A DNA stretch of 64,000 nt from positions 34,104-98,103 of the forward strand of contig JAUNIB010000007.1 of assembly GCA_030523645.1 (NCBI GenBank), given 5' to 3'. This document shows, piece by piece, positions 50,728-60,252 of the stretch. A program made the position numbers and the translations under genes. Below the pieces are notes generated by a model, which saw nothing but the letters and a program-made list of their open reading frames with translations, ran no database searches and was not told where the DNA came from. Within the stretch, counting starts at the first letter, position 1, and every line of letters begins with the position of its first letter. Source of the stretch: Selenomonadaceae bacterium. Its GTDB lineage: Bacteria > Bacillota > Negativicutes > Selenomonadales > Selenomonadaceae.

Positions 50728-52749
50728 TTATCCCAAATATTTTACCAGCAGCTCATGGAGCCGGGTGAAATCCAGCGGCTTGGCGATATGCTCATTCATG
50801 CCCACCTGCCGTGCGGCCTGAACATCCTCGGCAAAAGCATTGGCAGTTACCGCAATGATGGGGAGGCTCTTTACATAGGACAGGGGCAGGGAGCGGATAG
50901 CGGCGGTAGCCTCGTAGCCGTCCATAATCGGCATCTGGATATCCATGAAGACTATATCGTAGTATTCCTCGGGGGCTGACTGCACCATCTGGAAAGCCCG
51001 AAGACCGTCACGGGCATGCTCTACGGTCAGACCGACCATGGAGAGAACCTCTGCGGCGATTTCGGCATTGATTTCGTTATCCTCTACCAGCAGGGCCCGC
51101 TTGCCGCCGAAGTCCTCCTGCTGGAAGGCATCGAGCATGGAAACCGGTGCCGCGCCGGGCTTCTGTCCGTTGAGCAGGTCACCGAAAAGATGAATAAGCC
51201 GCGAGCGGAAGAAGGGCTTCACGAGGAAGCCGTCAGCTCCGGCAGCCTTGACCTCGGCTGCTATGTCGGGGCGGTCGACGGTGGAGCTGATGATGATGGG
51301 AAGCGAGCTGCCCACCTCCTGCCGGATTGTGCGGATTGCTTCGACTATATTGAAGTTCGGCATTTCCCGGCTGAGGATTACAGCGAAGAAATCCTCCTGA
51401 TGGAGATGCCGTGAGATGATTAAATCAAGAGCCTCGGCTCCGTCGGAGGCGCTGTCGCAGCTCAGCCCCAGAGAGTTGAGAGACTCCAGAGCACTGCGGC
51501 AGGAGACATTGCTGCTGTCGGCCACCAGCACGGACTGACCGGCCAATGCGGCGAAGGTCATGCTGTCCAGACGGTCGGTTTCTTCGGCAAGGGCAAGGTG
51601 GACGGTGATGGTACAGGTAGAGCCTTCCACCTTTATGCTGCCGGACATGAGCTTTACGATGTCATTGACAATGGCCAGACCGAAATCGGTATGGAGATTG
51701 TCAGGAGACTGCTCCGCGGTGTTGGGGGCAAAGTCGAGATGACTGTCCTGATCCTCGGCGGAAACGATGAAGGTGAAGCAGCCGGTCTTGGGACAGCCTG
51801 TATCTGATTCGCTGATGGAGACGGAGAGGCAGCCGCCGTCTTTTGTATTGGTGACAGCATTCGACAGCAGACTGGTGAACAGCTGCCGCAGACGCTGCCG
51901 GTCGCCGATGACATTCTCATGGGTCAGATTGAACAGGAAAGCCTGCAGCGACTGGTGATGCTGATCCGTCCGGATGTGAATGTCGGAAAGAACATCATCA
52001 ATCAGGTCGGGCAGATTGAACTCGGCGGAGTCAAGGGCGAAGCTGCCGGTGGCGATACGGGAAATATCCAGCACCTCGCTGATAAGGCTCAGAAGCTGCT
52101 TGGATGAAGCAGATACCTTGCTGAGACAATCCTGCAGACGCTCCGGGTTGCCGATATATGTTTCGGCAAGGGCGACCATGCCGATAATGTCGTTCATGGG
52201 GGTGCGGATATCATGGCTCAGACTGGACAGGAACTTGTGATTGGCGGTGCTGGCAAGGTTGGCTGCATTGCAGACGCTCTTCAGGTCATCGTTGGCGGCA
52301 ATAAGTGCCCTTTGCCTGCCGGCTGCCTCATTCATTATCTCGGAAAGATCTTCGGCAATGCCGAGAACAACCTGAGCCTTGCCGTCATCGTCACGACGGA
52401 TGACATTCAGCGATACACGGTACCAGACAGAGCCGTCGTCCAGACGGATAAGTTCCTGAGCGGTGGGGTCTCCCAGCTCGATGCTCCTGTACAGGGCGAG
52501 GAATTTTGCCCTGTCATCTGCGGCTACATAGGGGTCGGCGTATCCATCCGGCATATTCTCAATCATGGAAAAGCCGGACTCGGTGTCCTCCGGCCGGGGC
52601 GGAAGGACGGCCAGCTTCAGCTGGGGATAATAGTAAAAAAACATCACCCCGGAGTCGGCAAGGACACGGGTGACATTTCTGTCGTCAAAGGGAGTCAGCT
52701 CGTAGCTGTACTTATCCCTTATTCTCTTTATAAGTTCTCTTTCTGTCAT
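50728..52749 (-). CDS. Hybrid sensor histidine kinase with two receiver domains
   Basis: A 673-residue cytoplasmic-looking kinase. PAS-like sensor (about 25-140), HisKA with SHDIRTP and phosphoacceptor His179, ATPase with N box near Asn297, then two receivers. The ATPase lacks a clear D-x-G-x-G box (region AEDQDSH, 331-337), and G2 is HTDFGLAI. Receiver one (405-525) has Ser460 where the phosphoacceptor Asp should be; receiver two (550-670) is intact with Asp603 in MDIQMPIMDG. ATG at 52749. No transmembrane segment. It follows the Hpt gene on the same strand. Confidence 0.87.
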   Translation of the reverse strand: MTERELIKRIRDKYSYELTPFDDRNVTRVLADSGVMFFYYYPQLKLAVLPPRPEDTESGFSMIENMPDGYADPYVAADDRAKFLALYRSIELGDPTAQELIRLDDGSVWYRVSLNVIRRDDDGKAQVVLGIAEDLSEIMNEAAGRQRALIAANDDLKSVCNAANLASTANHKFLSSLSHDIRTPMNDIIGMVALAETYIGNPERLQDCLSKVSASSKQLLSLISEVLDISRIATGSFALDSAEFNLPDLIDDVLSDIHIRTDQHHQSLQAFLFNLTHENVIGDRQRLRQLFTSLLSNAVTNTKDGGCLSVSISESDTGCPKTGCFTFIVSAEDQDSHLDFAPNTAEQSPDNLHTDFGLAIVNDIVKLMSGSIKVEGSTCTITVHLALAEETDRLDSMTFAALAGQSVLVADSSNVSCRSALESLNSLGLSCDSASDGAEALDLIISRHLHQEDFFAVILSREMPNFNIVEAIRTIRQEVGSSLPIIISSTVDRPDIAAEVKAAGADGFLVKPFFRSRLIHLFGDLLNGQKPGAAPVSMLDAFQQEDFGGKRALLVEDNEINAEIAAEVLSMVGLTVEHARDGLRAFQMVQSAPEEYYDIVFMDIQMPIMDGYEATAAIRSLPLSYVKSLPIIAVTANAFAEDVQAARQVGMNEHIAKPLDFTRLHELLVKYLG

Positions 52750-52772
52750 TCAAATCAGTCCTGCTTGTATAA

Positions 52773-53117
52773 TTACAGCTTCTTGATAGTATCAATAACC
52801 AGTTCGTAGTCGGCGGTTACTCTGGGCAGCATTTCCAGGGCAGGGGCGAGGTCGCCGGCACGGAGGTGCTCGGTGATTTCACTGACGCTGCTGTCCAGCC
52901 GGTCAAAGGCCAGATTGCGGCAGACGCCCTTCAGAGTATGAGCCTCCCGGAAAGCGGTGTCCGTATCCCGGGCATTCATGGCAGCTACCATGTTGTCATA
53001 GCTTTTGTCGGCGGGGAACTTCATTACGAATCGTTTTATCAGATTATCGTTCATCAGCCGGCCCAGAGCCTGCTGATAGTTGCCGCCTAATGCACTGTAG
53101 CATTCTTCAATGGTCAT
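52773..53117 (-). CDS. Hpt-domain phosphotransfer protein
   Basis: A 114-residue single Hpt domain with His60 in REAHTLKGVCRNL. It passes phosphate from the kinase receiver to a further partner. It leads the minus-strand gene set; ATG at 53117 follows GAGGTG. No DNA-binding response regulator is next to it, so its output partner is elsewhere. Confidence 0.87.
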   Translation of the reverse strand: MTIEECYSALGGNYQQALGRLMNDNLIKRFVMKFPADKSYDNMVAAMNARDTDTAFREAHTLKGVCRNLAFDRLDSSVSEITEHLRAGDLAPALEMLPRVTADYELVIDTIKKL

Positions 53118-53333
53118 GTTTTACACCTCAGAAATGTTTTCTTATTTATTTAAGTATAAATAATTTATGCAGATAAATCAATGGATATTTCGGTTGGATG
53201 AAGTGATTTTAAGGAAAATTTTTTTCCGAAGCCACCAAAAAGAGTCAGATTTGCTGTATAATTAAAATCACGGAATTATACTGATTTTTAATTGATGAAA
53301 ACATTTTGTTAAACGAGGTCGGGAGGTGCGGGG

Positions 53334-54599
53334 ATGAACGGTTTTGTCCGTATCATTGCACTGCTGCCTGGACTGGTGCTTACGGCAGAGCTGCTTAGCC
53401 GGGCCGGTGCCGACTGGTTCGGTGCCTACATGGCCGGTGTGCTGACCGTCTGTCTGTCGGTGCTGCTGACGGACAGGGCCGTCATCGCCCCGGAAGCTGC
53501 CCTGACAGCGGAGCTGGTATTTTCCTCCGTGTATATCATGGGACTCGGCCATGGAGCGGCGAGGGTCATCCTGCTGCTGGGTGCGCTGCTGGTGCTGCCT
53601 GTAGGCAGTCTGCTTACCCGCTGTACGGAAAGACTGCGGATGATAATTTCCTCGGCGGCTATACTGGGACTGGCGCTGATGCTGCTGTCCATGGGATTCG
53701 GTCAGAGCGGACTTGTTCGGCCGGCGGTGATGACGCACAGCCAGCTGGGAAATCTGCTGGCTCCGGATGTGCTGGTGACACTGCTGACCCTGCTGGTGAT
53801 GGGACTGCTGAGAGCCGGCAGCAGGACGAAGGGATACACCTTCGCCGGAGGTCTGATTTTCGCTCTGCTGCTGGCAGTCGGTGAGGGATTTCTTGACTTG
53901 GACGAGGGGATTTTTGCCCTCCCTTCGGCAGAGTACATAGGGAAGGTCTGGTTTGCCTTTGATATACCTGCGGCGTGGGAGGTCTGCCTGACCGCGCCGG
54001 GAGATGTTCTGCTGCCGGCGGTGACCATAGCGATAACGATGGTCACTCTGACCGGGGCTGTCTGCCGTGCCGCTGAGATGCTGACGAGAGAGGACAGGGA
54101 AGATGCTTCGGCCGATGATGGACTGAACAGACGGTCTTCGCTGCTGGGGGCGGTATCGGCCTGTCTCGGCTCCGGTCCCGTCACCCTGTCGCCGCTGTCC
54201 CTGCTGGGCAGGGACGGGAAGGCTGACGACAGCCGGTACGGTATGCTGGCGGCGGCGGTGCTGCTGCTGTTCTCCGCGCCTTTGGCCCGGAGTGTGGCTG
54301 AGTGTCCGGGGATAATCGCCCCATTTTATCTGTGGCTGGGAGGCCGGCTGACGATTGGCAGCCTTATGCGGCTGACGGAGACTCTGGGTCCGAGGGAGAA
54401 TGCCGGGCCTGAGGGAGCCGTCACGGCGGCTTCGGCGGTGCTGGCAGCTCTCAGCTGTAATCTGACGGCCGGAATCGGTGCGGCGCTGGTGAGCTATACG
54501 GTCCTGCAGCTTCTCAAGGGGCAGGGCCGGAGCATTACCGGAGCCGAGTGGCTTATCACCGGCTGCTATCTGTTGTATTTTTCATCCTACTGTTTCTGA
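53334..54599 (+). CDS. NCS2-like nucleobase permease (xanthine/uracil family, divergent)
   Basis: A 421-residue membrane protein with about eleven to twelve hydrophobic segments. GADWFGAYMAGVLTV near 26-40 and GSGPVTLSPLSLLG near 281-294 resemble AzgA/NCS2 purine permeases, where the second motif lies at the substrate site. It is divergent, so the substrate is uncertain. ATG at 53334 follows GGGAGGTG. Divergent from Hpt. Confidence 0.62.
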   Translation: MNGFVRIIALLPGLVLTAELLSRAGADWFGAYMAGVLTVCLSVLLTDRAVIAPEAALTAELVFSSVYIMGLGHGAARVILLLGALLVLPVGSLLTRCTERLRMIISSAAILGLALMLLSMGFGQSGLVRPAVMTHSQLGNLLAPDVLVTLLTLLVMGLLRAGSRTKGYTFAGGLIFALLLAVGEGFLDLDEGIFALPSAEYIGKVWFAFDIPAAWEVCLTAPGDVLLPAVTIAITMVTLTGAVCRAAEMLTREDREDASADDGLNRRSSLLGAVSACLGSGPVTLSPLSLLGRDGKADDSRYGMLAAAVLLLFSAPLARSVAECPGIIAPFYLWLGGRLTIGSLMRLTETLGPRENAGPEGAVTAASAVLAALSCNLTAGIGAALVSYTVLQLLKGQGRSITGAEWLITGCYLLYFSSYCF

Positions 54600-54631
54600 T
54601 GTGGTTTATGGGATTTTGTGAGGATTAAAGC

Positions 54632-55609
54632 ATGAAGAAAAAAAGTATCGCCGCTGTGACAGTCGCAGCTCTTTGGACTTTCCCGCTGTTCGCTTACGCG
54701 GCAGAGCCGGCGGCTGTGAACGCCGAGGCGTCAGAGCAGACCGCTGCTGTGCAGACTGTCCGGACTGAGGACAGAAAGCCGGAGGGGAAAACCGTGGTGG
54801 TCACGGACCCTGACCAGCGGGCATCCGTAAAGGCGAAGAGGAAAAAGGAAGAGCAGCAGGCGGAAAAGGCCAAGGCTGCGGAAGCCGCCCGAAAGGAAAA
54901 GGAAATACAGCGTGAGCAGCGGCGGCTGGAGAAAGAAAAGCAGAAGGCAGAGAAGGAAGCTGCCAAGGCGCTGGCGAAGGAAAACCGCCGACGGGCGAAG
55001 CTGGGCCTCCCGCCGTTGAACCAGGATGACCTGCTGTCACCGGCGGAAAAGGCGAAGAAGATGCACACCGTGGTCAATAATCCCCTCATTCCGGCTGACT
55101 GGGGCGGCGATACCATATACGGTCTGGCCATTGCCACCGAAGAGCAGTGCGTGAAATTCCTGCTGGAGCGAAATCCCCGGCCGCAGCTGTCGGTGACGCC
55201 GGAGGAGCTGGTACACTACTACTTTGCGGAGGGCGCCAGGGAAGGAATCCGCGGGGATGTCGCCTTCGCTCAGGCCATGAAGGAAACAGGATATTTCAAC
55301 TACGGCGGTACGGTGACACCGGATCAGAATAACTACTGCGGACTGGGCACCACCAGCAGGACAGTAAAGGGCGGCTATTTCCCTACCGCTGAGATTGGTG
55401 TCCGGGCGCACATCCAGCATCTGCTGGCCTACAGCTCCACCAGAAGACCGGCTGTCGGGATAGTAGACCCGCGCTATGAGCTGGTACGGGATATCTGGGG
55501 CGAATCCTGCCTCACCCGCTGGACCGAACTGAACGGCCGCTGGGCGGTGCCGGGGAACTACTACGGCGAGAGCATTCTTGAAATGTTCGAAGAAATCCTC
55601 GCCCGATAA
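54632..55609 (+). CDS. Secreted glucosaminidase-domain protein (peptidoglycan hydrolase)
   Basis: A 325-residue exported protein. Signal peptide at 1-24 (AYAAEP), a Lys/Glu/Ala coiled coil at about 65-122, and a LytG/FlgJ-like endo-beta-N-acetylglucosaminidase domain at 150-325. The catalytic glutamate is probably Glu218 in QAMKETGYF, followed by NNYCGLG. It cuts glycan strands at the envelope. ATG at 54632 follows GAGG. Confidence 0.88.
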   Translation: MKKKSIAAVTVAALWTFPLFAYAAEPAAVNAEASEQTAAVQTVRTEDRKPEGKTVVVTDPDQRASVKAKRKKEEQQAEKAKAAEAARKEKEIQREQRRLEKEKQKAEKEAAKALAKENRRRAKLGLPPLNQDDLLSPAEKAKKMHTVVNNPLIPADWGGDTIYGLAIATEEQCVKFLLERNPRPQLSVTPEELVHYYFAEGAREGIRGDVAFAQAMKETGYFNYGGTVTPDQNNYCGLGTTSRTVKGGYFPTAEIGVRAHIQHLLAYSSTRRPAVGIVDPRYELVRDIWGESCLTRWTELNGRWAVPGNYYGESILEMFEEILAR

Positions 55610-55686
55610 ATTTCATGGTGAAACGAAAGACGGAGCAGGGAGCGGAAACATCCTGCCCGTACAGATAGAATCAGGGAGGTGACATC

Positions 55687-57270
55687 ATGCAGAAATCGGA
55701 GCTTGACTCCTCAGCCAAGAGGCTGAGCGAAATGGTCAGCGTCCTCAGAAAGCGGGAAATCGTCAGAGGGCTGACCCCGGAGAAGCTGCGGCTGATTTTG
55801 GAAGACCTGGGACCGACCTATGTGAAGCTGGGTCAGATAATGAGCATGCGGCCGGATGTGCTGCCGCAGGAATACTGTGATGAGCTGGTACATCTCCAGA
55901 CCGGAGCGAAGCCGCTGCCCTTCGAGGAGATCAGACGGATAATCGAAGCGGAATACGACAGCCCCCTTGACCAGATTTTCCGGGAGATAGGGGAGAAAGC
56001 ACTTGGCTCGGCCTCCATCGCTCAGGTTCATCGGGCGGTGCTGAAGGACGGCACCGTGGTAGCGGTTAAGGTTCAGCGACCAAATATATCCGGCACCATG
56101 GCCAGGGATATTCTGCTCCTCAGACGGGCGGCCGCCATCCTGAAGCTGGTGAGCAAGGAAGAGAGCGTAATCGACTTCGACCAGCTTCTGGACGAGTTTC
56201 AGGCTATCGCCCGGCAGGAAATGGACTTCCTCATCGAAGCCCAGAACATCGAGGAATTCTGTCGGCTGAATGCGGATGAGCCTCATATCGATGGTCCGAG
56301 AGTACACCGGGCGCTGACTACCTCCCGGGTACTGGTGATGGACTTCGTGGAGGGCATACCCTTCGACGACGAGGAAGCCCTGCAGGCGGCAGGCTACGAC
56401 ATGAATCAGCTTGGCCGGCGGCTTGGTGAGCATTATGTCCGTCAGCTTGTGGAGGACGGCTTCTTCCACGCAGACCCTCATCCCGGCAATATGCGAGTTC
56501 GGGGTGATAAGATAGTATGGCTGGACTTCGGCATGATGGGAAGGCTGTCCTACCGGGACAGAGCGGCGGTGAAGAAAGCGATAATGGCGCTGGCTCAGCA
56601 CGATGCCTATGAGATGAAAGCGGCAGTGCTGGCGCTGGGACTCCCGAAGGCCCGGATAAATCACATCCGCCTTTACGAAGATGTGGAGGCCCTGATAGAG
56701 CGGTACGGGGACATGAACTTCTCCGATGTGGGCATGGGCGAGCTGACCCGGCAGATACTGACTACCCTGAAGAACAACCGCATCGCTATCGGCCCGGGGC
56801 TGAGCATGTTTGCCCGTGGCGTCATTACCATCGAGGGCGTGCTGCGGCGCCATTGCCCGGGACTCAGCTTCGCGGATGTCTTCGCCAGAGGCTTCAGCCT
56901 TGAATTTGAAAAAAATATCGACTGGGGAGCGGAGCTGGCCCGAATAAAGCAGGACGGCTACCATCTGGTGAAGAAGACAATGCAGCTTCCGGAGCAGATT
57001 TCCGACATCCTCAGGATGACTATGTCCGGACAGACGAAGGTCAATCTCGACCTTACCGGCTCCGAGGAGCCGCTGAAACGGCTGGACGGCATGATAAACA
57101 AGCTGGTATTCGGCATACTGGGCGCAGCCCTGCTGCTGGCCTCCAGCGTCATATCCACTACGCAGATGACACCGAAGATACTGGAGATTCCCCTGCTGGG
57201 GGTGCTTGGCTACATGGCGGCCCTCGTACTCTGCGGGAAACTTCTTTGGGATATTTTCAAAAACCGCTGA
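55687..57270 (+). CDS. AarF/UbiB-like atypical kinase (ABC1 family)
   Basis: A 527-residue membrane-associated ABC1 kinase-like protein. Visible motifs are KLGQIMSMRPD near 45-55, the Ala-rich loop LGSASIAQVH near 104-113, KVQRP, HADPHPGN near 262-269, and DFGMMGR near 279-285. Two hydrophobic segments close the C-terminus (about 478-522). UbiB/Coq8 homologues aid quinone synthesis by ATPase activity; menaquinone genes are not adjacent. ATG at 55687 follows GGGAGGTG. Confidence 0.9.
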   Translation: MQKSELDSSAKRLSEMVSVLRKREIVRGLTPEKLRLILEDLGPTYVKLGQIMSMRPDVLPQEYCDELVHLQTGAKPLPFEEIRRIIEAEYDSPLDQIFREIGEKALGSASIAQVHRAVLKDGTVVAVKVQRPNISGTMARDILLLRRAAAILKLVSKEESVIDFDQLLDEFQAIARQEMDFLIEAQNIEEFCRLNADEPHIDGPRVHRALTTSRVLVMDFVEGIPFDDEEALQAAGYDMNQLGRRLGEHYVRQLVEDGFFHADPHPGNMRVRGDKIVWLDFGMMGRLSYRDRAAVKKAIMALAQHDAYEMKAAVLALGLPKARINHIRLYEDVEALIERYGDMNFSDVGMGELTRQILTTLKNNRIAIGPGLSMFARGVITIEGVLRRHCPGLSFADVFARGFSLEFEKNIDWGAELARIKQDGYHLVKKTMQLPEQISDILRMTMSGQTKVNLDLTGSEEPLKRLDGMINKLVFGILGAALLLASSVISTTQMTPKILEIPLLGVLGYMAALVLCGKLLWDIFKNR

Positions 57271-57319
57271 TTGTGGTATTCTTATATGAATAAAGATTAA
57301 ATTTTGGGAGGCAATAGAA

Positions 57320-57685
57320 ATGCACGGCATTCGCGGAGCAATTACTATCAATGAAAACACCAAGAATGACATTTTCTCGGCATCAAGATGGTTGGTGACT
57401 GAGATGTGCCGGAAGAACGGCGTGGAGCCGGAGAACATCGGTGCGGTAATTTTCTCCGCCACAGAGGATATCACCGCGGCTTTCCCCGCTACCGGAGCGC
57501 GCCAGATTCCCGGCTTTGATTTCGTTCCGCTTTTTGACACCCGTCAGATTGCCGTGGAGGATTCTCTGCCCATGTGCATCCGTGCGCTTATCCTTGCCGA
57601 AACCGACAAGGCACAGAAGGACATCTATCATGTATATCTCGGCGGAGCAGCCAACCTCCGTCCTGACCTTCGCAGACTTTCTTAA
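57320..57685 (+). CDS. aroH: Chorismate mutase, AroH type
   Basis: A 121-residue monofunctional chorismate mutase of the trimeric AroH fold. N-terminal HGIRGAITI (catalytic Arg5), FSATEDI near 47-53 and [10 protein letters not shown] near 77-86 are in place. It converts chorismate to prephenate for Phe/Tyr. ATG at 57320 follows GGGAGG. 14 nt before ridA. Confidence 0.93.
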   Translation: MHGIRGAITINENTKNDIFSASRWLVTEMCRKNGVEPENIGAVIFSATEDITAAFPATGARQIPGFDFVPLFDTRQIAVEDSLPMCIRALILAETDKAQKDIYHVYLGGAANLRPDLRRLS

Positions 57686-57699
57686 AAGGAGAAACAACA

Positions 57700-58080
57700 A
57701 TGAAAAAAGTAATTTCCACGGCAAACGCACCTGCCGCCATCGGCCCTTACTCTCAGGCAATCGTTGCCGGCGGTCTGCTCTTTGTCTCCGGACAGATTCC
57801 CCTTGACCCGGCTACCGGTGCCATGGTGGAGGGCGGTATCGAGGCTCAGGCGACCCGTGTCCTTGACAACCTGAAGGCCATCGTGGAAGCTGCCGGCAGC
57901 TCTCTTGCCAAGGCAGTAAAGACCACCGTATATATCACCGACATCAGTGATTTCGCCAAGGTCAACGAGATTTATGCCGGCTACTTCACCGAGAATCCCC
58001 CGGCTCGTGTCTGCGTTGAGGTTTCCAATCTGCCGAAGGGCGCTCTCATCGAAATTGACCTCATTGCCGAGGCTGCCTGA
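57700..58080 (+). CDS. ridA: 2-iminobutanoate/2-iminopropanoate deaminase RidA
   Basis: A 126-residue RidA/YjgF/Rid protein that hydrolyses reactive enamines/imines from PLP enzymes such as threonine deaminase. Family motifs: GPYSQAI near 15-21, [10 protein letters not shown] near 28-37 and the catalytic Arg in [19 protein letters not shown] near 103-121. ATG at 57700 has AAAAGGAGAAA upstream. The presence of ilvA in the same window fits its job. Confidence 0.95.
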   Translation: MKKVISTANAPAAIGPYSQAIVAGGLLFVSGQIPLDPATGAMVEGGIEAQATRVLDNLKAIVEAAGSSLAKAVKTTVYITDISDFAKVNEIYAGYFTENPPARVCVEVSNLPKGALIEIDLIAEAA

Positions 58081-58118
58081 TTTTGTAAAAGTTGACTAAC
58101 ACAGAAGGAGATAATCCA

Positions 58119-60101
58119 ATGTCCCAGCTCGATACTAAATGCGTCAACGCAATCCGCGTTCTCTCTGCCGATGCCATTCAGAAGGCAAACAGCGGCCATC
58201 CCGGCCTTCCTTTGGGTGCTGCCCCCATGGCGTTCACCCTTTGGGCTAAGGAAATGAAGCACAACCCGGCCAACCCGAAATGGGCAGACCGCGACCGCTT
58301 CATCCTCTCCGGCGGCCACGGCTCCATGCTTCTCTACAGCCTTCTTCATCTCTTCGGCTACGGTCTCACCCTTGATGACCTGAAGAACTTCCGTCAGGAC
58401 GGCTCCCTTACTCCGGGACATCCCGAGTACGGTCATACCGTAGGCGTAGAAGCTACCACCGGCCCTCTGGGCGCAGGCATGGGCATGGCTGTAGGTATGG
58501 CAATGGCTGAGGCAAACCTCGCCGCCCGCTTCAACAAGCCGGACTTCCCGGTCGTAGACCACTACACCTATGTTCTCGGCGGTGACGGCTGCATGATGGA
58601 GGGTATCTCCTCCGAGGCCTTCTCTCTGGCCGGTACCCTGAAGCTGGGCAAGCTCATCGTATTCTACGACAGCAACAAGATTTCCATCGAAGGCAGCACA
58701 GATATCGCCTTCACCGAGAATGTACAGAAGCGCATGGAGGCCTTCGGCTTCCAGACTATAGAAGTAGCCGACGGCAATGACATGGACGCTATCGCTGCCG
58801 CAATCAAGGTAGCAAAGGCCGATAAGACCCGTCCCTCCTTCATCACCGTTCACACCGAAATCGGCTACGGCTGCCCGGCAAAGCAGGGCAAGGCCAGCGC
58901 TCACGGCGAGCCGCTTGGCGTCGACAATGTCAAGGCACTGAAGGAAAACCTCGGCTGGCCGGCAGATCAGGACTTCTATGTACCGGCTGAGGTATACGAT
59001 GCTGTTGCTCAGTACAAGCAGCAGGGCGCAGCAGCCGAGGAGAAGTGGAATGCTCTCTTCGCCGCATACGCCGAGCAGTACCCCGAAATGGCAAAGCTTT
59101 GGGAGCAGATGCATGCTCCGGTAGATGCCGAAGCGCTCCTCAATGATGAAGAGTTCTGGGCTCACGGCGACAAGCCGGATGCAACCCGCAGCAGCTCCGG
59201 TACCATGATTAACCGTCTGAAGGACAAGCTGCCTCAGCTCATCGGCGGCAGCGCCGACTTGGCTCCGTCCAACAAGACCGCTATGAAGGATATTGCCGAC
59301 TTCGCTGCCGACTGCTACGCCGGCCGCAACCTCCACTTCGGCGTCCGCGAACTGGCTATGGGTGCCATGGCAAACGGTATCGCCCTCCACGGCGGCCTGA
59401 TGCCCTACATCGCTACCTTCTTCGTATTCAGCGACTATGTAAAGCCCATGATGCGCCTCGCTTCTCTCATGAAGCTGCCCATCATCTATGTATATACTCA
59501 TGACTCCATCGGTGTCGGCGAAGACGGCCCCACCCATGAGCCTATCGAGCAGCTGGCTTCCCTCCGTGCGCTGCCGAACTTCAATGTATTCCGTCCGGCT
59601 GACATCACCGAGACCGCTGCCGGCTGGTACCTGGCTGTCACCAGTGCCGAGACCCCGACCGCTCTCGTCCTCTCCCGTCAGAACCTCCCGCAGCTCCCCG
59701 GCTCCGGCAAGGAAGCTCTGAAGGGCGCCTATGTAGTATCTCCGGCTCAGGGCGAAGCAAAGGGCATCTACATCGCCTCCGGCTCCGAGGTATCTCTTGC
59801 CATCGAGGCACAGGCCGAGCTGGCAAAAGAGGGTATCAATGTAACCGTAGTCTCCGCGCCTTGCCTTGACATCTTCGAGCAGCAGAGCGAAGAGTACAAG
59901 AACAGCGTACTGCCCAAGAATATCCGTGCCCGCGTTGCCGTAGAAGCAGGCGGCGACCTCGGCTGGGGCAAGTATGTAGGCCTTGACGGCACCACCGTCA
60001 CCATGTCCGGCTTCGGCGCATCCGCTCCTGCCGGCATCCTGCAGAAGAAATTCGGCTTCACTGTTGAGAATGTAGTGAAGGCTATGAAAAGCGTTCTGTA
60101 A
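58119..60101 (+). CDS. tkt: Transketolase
   Basis: A 660-residue thiamine diphosphate enzyme of the pentose phosphate pathway. N-terminal SGHPGLPLG near 26-34, the ThDP motif [13 protein letters not shown] near 154-166 and the C-terminal half [16 protein letters not shown] near 470-485 are complete. ATG at 58119 follows AAGGAG; an earlier ATG-like start would overlap. A terminator hairpin follows. Confidence 0.96.
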   Translation: MSQLDTKCVNAIRVLSADAIQKANSGHPGLPLGAAPMAFTLWAKEMKHNPANPKWADRDRFILSGGHGSMLLYSLLHLFGYGLTLDDLKNFRQDGSLTPGHPEYGHTVGVEATTGPLGAGMGMAVGMAMAEANLAARFNKPDFPVVDHYTYVLGGDGCMMEGISSEAFSLAGTLKLGKLIVFYDSNKISIEGSTDIAFTENVQKRMEAFGFQTIEVADGNDMDAIAAAIKVAKADKTRPSFITVHTEIGYGCPAKQGKASAHGEPLGVDNVKALKENLGWPADQDFYVPAEVYDAVAQYKQQGAAAEEKWNALFAAYAEQYPEMAKLWEQMHAPVDAEALLNDEEFWAHGDKPDATRSSSGTMINRLKDKLPQLIGGSADLAPSNKTAMKDIADFAADCYAGRNLHFGVRELAMGAMANGIALHGGLMPYIATFFVFSDYVKPMMRLASLMKLPIIYVYTHDSIGVGEDGPTHEPIEQLASLRALPNFNVFRPADITETAAGWYLAVTSAETPTALVLSRQNLPQLPGSGKEALKGAYVVSPAQGEAKGIYIASGSEVSLAIEAQAELAKEGINVTVVSAPCLDIFEQQSEEYKNSVLPKNIRARVAVEAGGDLGWGKYVGLDGTTVTMSGFGASAPAGILQKKFGFTVENVVKAMKSVL

Positions 60102-60118
60102 CTCTAATCAGTAATAAA

Positions 60119-60163
60119 CAACGCCCGGTGATTGGTACAGTGACCAGTCGCCGGGCGTTTTAT
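60119..60163 (+). terminator. Terminator after transketolase
   Basis: AACGCCCGG (60120-60128) and CCGGGCGTT (60151-60159), with inner TGATTGGT/ACCAGTCG pairing, then TTT. Confidence 0.85.
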
Positions 60164-60172
60164 ATTATGTGC

Positions 60173-60215
60173 ACGAAACAGGGAACGAAAAATAAATCGT
60201 TCCCTGTTTCGTTTT
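60173..60215 (+). terminator. Second perfect hairpin between tkt and the AlbA_2 gene
   Basis: ACGAAACAGGGAACGA pairs over 16 bp with its complement (60197-60212), loop AAAATAAA, then TTTTC. It ends just before a TATAAT (60223-60228) of the next gene, so it may also be regulatory. Confidence 0.65.
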
Positions 60216-60252
60216 CTCGTGATATAATATTTAGCTGAAGGAGGGAGTAAAA

